Positions 5,923 to 9,836 of a stretch of 9,836 nucleotides of DNA are shown one piece after another; within the stretch, counting starts at the first letter, position 1; every line of letters starts with the position of its first letter. The notes beneath the pieces were generated by a model, which saw only the letters and a program-made list of their open reading frames with translations, did no database searches and was not told the DNA's origin. The stretch lies in the NCBI GenBank assembly GCA_030039095.1, contig JASHQP010000576.1:1-9836 (forward strand). Reading direction: 5' to 3'. This DNA comes from Streptosporangiaceae bacterium. Its GTDB lineage: Bacteria; Actinomycetota; Actinomycetes; Streptosporangiales; Streptosporangiaceae. A program made the translations under genes and the position numbers.

Positions 5923-6905
5923 GTTCGCTGGACCTGCCGCAGCCGGAGCTCGCCGAGCAGCTTGGTGCAGGCGTGCACGGCCGCCACGTGCGGGACGTCG
6001 ACGCCGAGGAGGCCGGCGAGCTCGACGATCGCTCCGGTCAGGCAGCCGAGTTCCAGCCTGCGGCCGGCCTGGAGGTCCTGCAGCATCGAGGTCTTGTGGT
6101 CGCCGACGGCCAGTCCGGCCTCCAGGCGCCGGTCCAGGGAAACCGGGAAGGTGATTCCGAGTTTGCCTGCCACCGCTGCGCACTCGGCGAAGATGGCGCG
6201 CAGCAGGTCACGCATCTCCGGAAGGCTGCCGAGCTCACCGAGGGTCGCCCCGGTCAGCGCGGTGACCGGGTTGAAGGCCACGTTGCCCACCAGCTTGAGC
6301 CAGATCTGGTCGCGCAGCCTCGGCTCCACCGGGGCGCGCAGGCCGCCGGCCACCAGCGCCGCGGAAATCTGCCTGCACCGCTCGGAGTCCGACCCGTCCG
6401 GCTCGCCGAGCGTGAACCGGGTCCCCTCGACGTGCCGGATCACCCCCGGCTCGACGATCTCGGCGGAGCTGTAGACCACGCACCCGACGTTGTGCCGCGG
6501 CGCGATCGCCGCGGCGATCACGCCACCAGGGTCGACGCTCTGCAGGCCGGTGATCCCGGCGGGCTCGGACAGCGACTGGAAATACCACCACGGAATCCCG
6601 TTCTGCGCCCAGACCACCGCCGCATCGCCTTCGAGCAGGCTGCCCAGGCGGGGCGCGACCTCGGGCAGGCTGTACGCCTTCAGGGCGACGAACACCACGT
6701 CGGCGCCGCGCACCGCCTCCCACTGATCGGTGGCGCGCGGGTGGGCGGTGAAGTCACCGCGCGGCGACAGCACCCGGACACCGTGCTCGGCCATCGCCCG
6801 CAGGTGCGGCCCCCTCGCGATGAGCGTGACGTCGGCGCCGCCCCGGGACAACGCGGCGCCCACGTACGCCCCGATCGCCCCGGCACCCAGCACCGCGAAC
6901 CTCAC
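5919..6905 (-). CDS. PanE/ApbA-family ketopantoate reductase-like oxidoreductase
   Basis: 328 residues, the usual length for 2-dehydropantoate 2-reductase-type enzymes, which reduce a 2-keto acid with NADPH. The Rossmann motif GAGAIG is at 7-12, and R31 after the second strand (LIARG) fits NADP phosphate binding. N102 (AQNG) and K204 (WLKLVGN) correspond to the substrate-binding Asn and catalytic Lys. E285 sits in the C-terminal DHKTSMLQDLQAGR...E region typical of the family. The IPWW stretch after N102 is found in a subgroup of PanE paralogues not clearly tied to pantothenate synthesis. The GTG start at 6903-6905 overlaps the CoA ligase stop (GTGA), with GGGGA 7 nt upstream. It is the last gene of the minus-strand operon. 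Its context favours a catabolic 2-keto acid/2-hydroxy acid step over a vitamin pathway. Confidence 0.9.
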   Translation of the reverse strand: MRFAVLGAGAIGAYVGAALSRGGADVTLIARGPHLRAMAEHGVRVLSPRGDFTAHPRATDQWEAVRGADVVFVALKAYSLPEVAPRLGSLLEGDAAVVWAQNGIPWWYFQSLSEPAGITGLQSVDPGGVIAAAIAPRHNVGCVVYSSAEIVEPGVIRHVEGTRFTLGEPDGSDSERCRQISAALVAGGLRAPVEPRLRDQIWLKLVGNVAFNPVTALTGATLGELGSLPEMRDLLRAIFAECAAVAGKLGITFPVSLDRRLEAGLAVGDHKTSMLQDLQAGRRLELGCLTGAIVELAGLLGVDVPHVAAVHACTKLLGELRLRQVQRT

Positions 6906-8428
6906 GTCCCGGTCCCCTGCCGGGTCACGAACTCGGCCACCCGCCGCCGCTGCACCTTCCCGGTGGCCGTGCGGGGAATCTCGGCCAGGACGTCGATCCT
7001 GGCCGGGACCTTGTAGGAGGCCAGCTGCCGCCTGCAGTGGCCGATCAGCTCACCGGCCTCGGCGGGCGAGCCGAGGGTGACCGCCGCGCCGACGAGCTCC
7101 CCGTACTTCTCGTCGGCGACGCCGAAGCACACCGCGTCGCGCACGGCCGGGTGGGACAGCAGAACCTGCTCGATCTCCGCCGGGGAGATGTTCTCCCCGC
7201 CGCGCAGGATCATCTCCTTCAGCCGCCCCTCGAGGTACAGGTACCCGTCCCGCAGCACGCCGCGATCACCGGTGCGGAACCAGTCGCCGAAGAACGCCTC
7301 GGCCGTCGCCGCCGGGTTGCTCACGTACCCCGACATCACCCCGGGGCCCCGGATCACGACCTCGCCCGGGGTGCCCGGCGGCAGCAGGCCGCCGTGCGCA
7401 TCGGCGATCGCTATCTCGGTTCCGGTCGCCACGCCGACCGAGCCGGGCACCCGGGCCGCCGGGGGCAGCGGGTTGGACGACATCTGGTGGCTGGCCTCGG
7501 TCATGCCGTACGCCTCGAGCATCGGGGCGCCGTACTCCCGCTCCCCGCGCGCCAGCAGCGCCGGAGACAGCGGCGAACTGCACGAGCGCACGAACCGTAC
7601 GGTGCCGGGCGCCCCGTCGGCGTCGGCCTTGTCCAGGATCATCTGATGCAGCGTGGGACCCGCCGACAGCCAGGTGGCGCCGTACTCCCGCGCCTGCGGC
7701 CAGAAACGGGTGGGGGTGAACCGGCGCGGCGCGATGACCGCGCCACCCGACCCGAGCGCCGCGAACGTGGACGCAACCAGGCCGTGAATGTGGAACAACG
7801 GCATCACGCAGAACGACACGTCCGAGGGCCCGAGCCGGTAGTGCGCGGCGATCGTCCGCGCCGACGCCATCAGGTTGCGCTGCCGCAGCGGAACCTGCTT
7901 CGGCCTGCTGGTGGTGCCGCTGGTGTGCAGAACCACGGCCACGTCGCCGGGACCGCCGTGCTCGAAGGAATGCCGTGAGCCAACGGGCCCGTCGCTCAGC
8001 AACTCCGGCGGGCCGTCGGCGCCGGGCCGCACGCCGACGAGCGTCGTCCCCGAGGTCTGCGCTGCCGCGCTGGCCGCCGCGCTCCCGGTGGCCGGGATCA
8101 GCAGCAGCCGGGGCGCGATGTCGCCCAGGAAGAAGCCGAACTCGGCCTCGGTGTACGCCGGGTTCAGCGGCGCCGCGGCGGCACCCAGAGTGGTGATCGC
8201 CAGCAGCAGCAGCACGACATCCGGGCCGTTCGGCAGCGCGAGCGCGACGCGATCCTCGCGCCGGACCGCCAGGCCCGCGAGCCGCCCGGCCAGAGCCTCG
8301 ACCCGGGACGCGAGCTGTGCATACGTCAGCACCTCGCCGCTGTCCGGCACGATCAGCGCCGGCTGCTGCGGCCTTCCCGCGGCGAGCAGTTCCGCCAGGG
8401 ACTCACCCGGCGCCGCCGGCGCGCTCAG
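6902..8428 (-). CDS. AMP-forming acyl-CoA synthetase (oxalate-CoA ligase-like); probable CTG start
   Basis: 508 residues if started at the CTG at 8426-8428. It activates a carboxylic acid to an acyl-adenylate and then a CoA thioester. Motifs: phosphate loop HTSGTTSRPKQV (168-179), PLFHIHGL (210-217), SCSSPLSPALL (282-292), YGMTEA (307-312), RTGD (385-388), GRLKEMILRGGENISPAEIE (401-420) and PRTATGKVQ with catalytic K491. The HIHGL and SCSS features recall the oxalate-CoA ligase/Pcs60 group. Start: the frame has no ATG, GTG or TTG between the permease overlap and GTG 8350. Residues encoded before 8350 (SLAELLAAGRPQQPALIV) look like the normal family N-terminus, so GTG 8350 (482 aa) would be too short. 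CTG overlaps the permease TGA as CTGA, suggesting coupled initiation. The upstream ribosome site is weak. Confidence 0.88.
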   Translation of the reverse strand: MSAPAAPGESLAELLAAGRPQQPALIVPDSGEVLTYAQLASRVEALAGRLAGLAVRREDRVALALPNGPDVVLLLLAITTLGAAAAPLNPAYTEAEFGFFLGDIAPRLLLIPATGSAAASAAAQTSGTTLVGVRPGADGPPELLSDGPVGSRHSFEHGGPGDVAVVLHTSGTTSRPKQVPLRQRNLMASARTIAAHYRLGPSDVSFCVMPLFHIHGLVASTFAALGSGGAVIAPRRFTPTRFWPQAREYGATWLSAGPTLHQMILDKADADGAPGTVRFVRSCSSPLSPALLARGEREYGAPMLEAYGMTEASHQMSSNPLPPAARVPGSVGVATGTEIAIADAHGGLLPPGTPGEVVIRGPGVMSGYVSNPAATAEAFFGDWFRTGDRGVLRDGYLYLEGRLKEMILRGGENISPAEIEQVLLSHPAVRDAVCFGVADEKYGELVGAAVTLGSPAEAGELIGHCRRQLASYKVPARIDVLAEIPRTATGKVQRRRVAEFVTRQGTGT

Positions 8429-9231
8429 GGCAGCCGCCAGCGGTCGACCCGGTGCTCCAGCATCCGCAGCAGCGACGCGAAGACCAGCCCGGCCACCATC
8501 ACGAGGACGACGCCGGCGAACAGGTCGTCGGTGAGGAAGCTGAGGCCGGCATACCCGATGAAGTACCCGACGCCGTGCGTCGACGCGATCAGCTCCGCGG
8601 TGATGGCGCCGAGCAGCGCGAACCCGGTGCCGAGGCGGATTCCCGCGACGATCGACGGGATCGTCCCGGGCAGGATGAGCGTGCGCATTATCTGGAAGGT
8701 ACTCGCCCGGTAGACCCGCGCAACATCGATGAGTGAGTTTTCGACGGTCCGCACGCCGCCGGAGGTCGCGATCGTGATCGGCAGGATCGCGAGCAGGACC
8801 AGGGCGAGCTTGGAGACGATGCCGACGCCGAACCACACCACGAACAGCGGAGCGAGCGCGATGAACGGCGTCGCGTACAGCAGGGTGATGATCGGCTCGC
8901 AGAGCGCGTTCATCACCGGGTAGTAGCCCATGAGCAGGCCGAGCGGGACGCCGATCACGATCGAGATCGCGAGCCCCAGGGCGAACTCCTCCCCGGTGAC
9001 CGCGACGTCGGACAGGCCCTTGCCGCCCACGAAGTAGTGGTACTCGGCGACCGCGATCCGCGACGGCGAGCTGATGAACCCGGGGCTCAGCACGTTCAGG
9101 TCCGCGCACAGCTGCCAGGCGCCGATCACGACGAGCAGCGTCACCAGCCCGAACACGAGCCGGAAGTGCCGCTGCCACCAGGGGTCCTTCGTTCGTCCCA
9201 GCGTGTAGACCGGGGCAGCCGTGGCGATCAT
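8425..9231 (-). CDS. ABC transporter permease B (NitT/TauT-type importer)
   Basis: 268 residues with about six hydrophobic segments. The first (about 25-42) follows a basic, cytoplasmic N-terminus. The rest cover about 83-103, 113-132, 135-152, 193-215 and 236-257. The ATPase-docking EAA-type loop lies at about 169-201 and ends in RTLILPGTIPSIVAGIRLG. It belongs to the family of inner-membrane permeases for nitrate, taurine, aliphatic sulfonate, pyrimidine-precursor or aromatic acid import (SsuC/TauC-like). The ATG overlaps the stop of permease A (ATGA), with GGAGGG just upstream, and its own TGA overlaps the CoA ligase start. It is about half identical to permease A over the aligned 200 residues. 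The ATPase and binding protein are not in the window. The imported substrate is unknown. Confidence 0.93.
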   Translation of the reverse strand: MIATAAPVYTLGRTKDPWWQRHFRLVFGLVTLLVVIGAWQLCADLNVLSPGFISSPSRIAVAEYHYFVGGKGLSDVAVTGEEFALGLAISIVIGVPLGLLMGYYPVMNALCEPIITLLYATPFIALAPLFVVWFGVGIVSKLALVLLAILPITIATSGGVRTVENSLIDVARVYRASTFQIMRTLILPGTIPSIVAGIRLGTGFALLGAITAELIASTHGVGYFIGYAGLSFLTDDLFAGVVLVMVAGLVFASLLRMLEHRVDRWRLP

Positions 9232-9254
9232 ATGACCCTCCAGCGGTCGACCCG
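8439..9254. repeat. Diverged tandem duplication within the two permease genes
   Basis: The 3' ends of the two permease genes share CAGCGGTCGACCCG on the + strand (8439-8452 and 9241-9254). The stretch near 8648-8688 also repeats near 9450-9490 with few changes. The spacing of about 802 bp equals one permease gene, as expected for an old tandem gene duplication. The DNA similarity is patchy and limited to conserved protein segments. Confidence 0.6.
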
Positions 9255-9836
9255 CTGGCCGACGAGGCGCAGCGCGATGGAGACGACCATGCCGAACACC
9301 GACACGACAGCGATCGCCGCGAACATCAGCCCGATCTGCTGCGCGTTGCCGGCCGCCTGGATCGTGTCGCCGAGGCCGCTGGAGGAGGCGACCATCTCCA
9401 CCGCGATCGTGCCGACGAGCGCGAGGCCGACGCCGAGCCGGATCCCCGACACGATCGACGGGATCGTGCCGGGCAGGATCAGCGTGCGGAAGATCTGGAA
9501 GTCGTTGGCCCGGTAGACGCGCGCGACGTTCAGCAGCGAGCGCTCGACCGTGCGGACGCCTGCCGAGGTCGCGATCACGATCGGCGACACCGAGCCGGCG
9601 AACGCCAGGGCCACCTTTGCCTCGAGCCCGATCCCGAACCACAGGATCGCGACCGGGGCCAGTGCGACGAACGGCGTCTGGTACAGCAGGTTGATCAGTG
9701 GATCGCAGGTCGCGCTCACGAAGCGGTAGTAGCCGATCGCGAGGCCGAGCGGCACGCCGACCACGACCGAGAGCAGGATCCCGATTCCGAACTCCTTGGC
9801 CGTGGTGCCGACATCGCTCAGCCCGGTCCCGTGCTG
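9228..9836 (-). CDS. ABC transporter permease A, partial (NitT/TauT-type importer)
   Basis: The frame is open to the right edge, so the N-terminus lies outside the window and 202 residues are visible. It aligns with permease B from GLSDV near the window edge to the shared C-terminal RVDRWR. The docking loop VARVYRANDFQIFRTLILP and the following GTIPSIVSGIRLG are nearly identical between the two. The GTG at 9762-9764 is internal to the membrane domain and is not a credible start. Hydrophobic segments and the TPFVALAP and WFGIG motifs are those of BPD_transp_1 permeases. Together with permease B it probably forms a heterodimeric channel. The ATPase gene is expected further upstream, to the right. 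Confidence 0.92.
   Translation of the reverse strand, partial: QHGTGLSDVGTTAKEFGIGILLSVVVGVPLGLAIGYYRFVSATCDPLINLLYQTPFVALAPVAILWFGIGLEAKVALAFAGSVSPIVIATSAGVRTVERSLLNVARVYRANDFQIFRTLILPGTIPSIVSGIRLGVGLALVGTIAVEMVASSSGLGDTIQAAGNAQQIGLMFAAIAVVSVFGMVVSIALRLVGQRVDRWRVI

Noticed and set aside
3739..6183. Very long minus-strand open frame (over 800 codons) opposite the operon
   Set aside because: It lies antisense to three genes with clear family motifs. Its translation is Arg/Gly/Pro/Asp-rich low complexity, typical of the shadow frame in high-GC DNA.
5871..7016. Long + strand open frame opposite the PanE-like gene
   Set aside because: The minus strand encodes a full PanE-family protein with all key residues. 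The + frame is compositionally a shadow.
8429..9178. Upstream extension of the CoA ligase frame to an ATG at 9178
   Set aside because: It runs fully inside permease B in another frame and translates to Arg/Ala-rich sequence with no similarity to the ligase N-terminus.

Overview
The window is dense, high-GC DNA with almost exclusively G or C at third codon positions, GTG starts, short intergenic gaps and 4-base stop/start overlaps. This looks like the chromosome of a high-GC actinobacterium (for example the Frankia, Pseudonocardia or Streptomyces type). That assignment rests on composition and gene style only. No rRNA, tRNA, CRISPR array, transposase or integrase is visible.

Layout. Positions 1-234 hold the tail of an unrecognised gene on the + strand. 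It converges on a zinc-dependent medium-chain alcohol dehydrogenase (244-1323, minus). A 246-bp divergent control region follows, carrying two AT-rich palindromes, a 19-bp tandem repeat and a plausible promoter. From it a five-gene + strand operon runs rightward: a cupin (1570-2106), an SDR dehydrogenase (2178-2996), an enolase-superfamily dehydratase/racemase (3023-4183), a 4,5-dihydroxyphthalate-decarboxylase-like protein with a periplasmic-binding-protein-type fold (4180-5169), and an Asp/Glu/hydantoin racemase-family protein (5179-5922). A 13-bp hairpin lies between the cupin and the SDR. The operon ends in a CTAG that is the stop codon on both strands, because a second, minus-strand operon runs into it. 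In transcription order that operon is permease A (9228 to beyond 9836), permease B (8425-9231), an AMP-forming acyl-CoA synthetase (6902-8428) and a PanE-like ketopantoate-reductase-family oxidoreductase (5919-6905). All of its junctions overlap by 4 bases.

Interpretation. The set of genes reads as a catabolic cluster for an imported small organic acid. A NitT/TauT-type ABC importer with two different permease subunits brings it in, and its ATPase probably lies just right of the window. A CoA ligase activates it or a product. Oxidoreductases (MDR, SDR, PanE-like), an enolase-superfamily enzyme, a racemase-like two-cysteine enzyme and a decarboxylase-like protein process it. I recognise the families but not an established pathway with exactly this gene set, and the substrate is unknown. 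The most unusual points are the enolase-superfamily active site (His where the second Lys of the mandelate-racemase KxK motif normally sits), a cupin lacking the usual Glu and second-motif His metal ligands, a CoA ligase that seems to start at CTG inside the upstream stop codon, and the zero-gap convergent operon ends.
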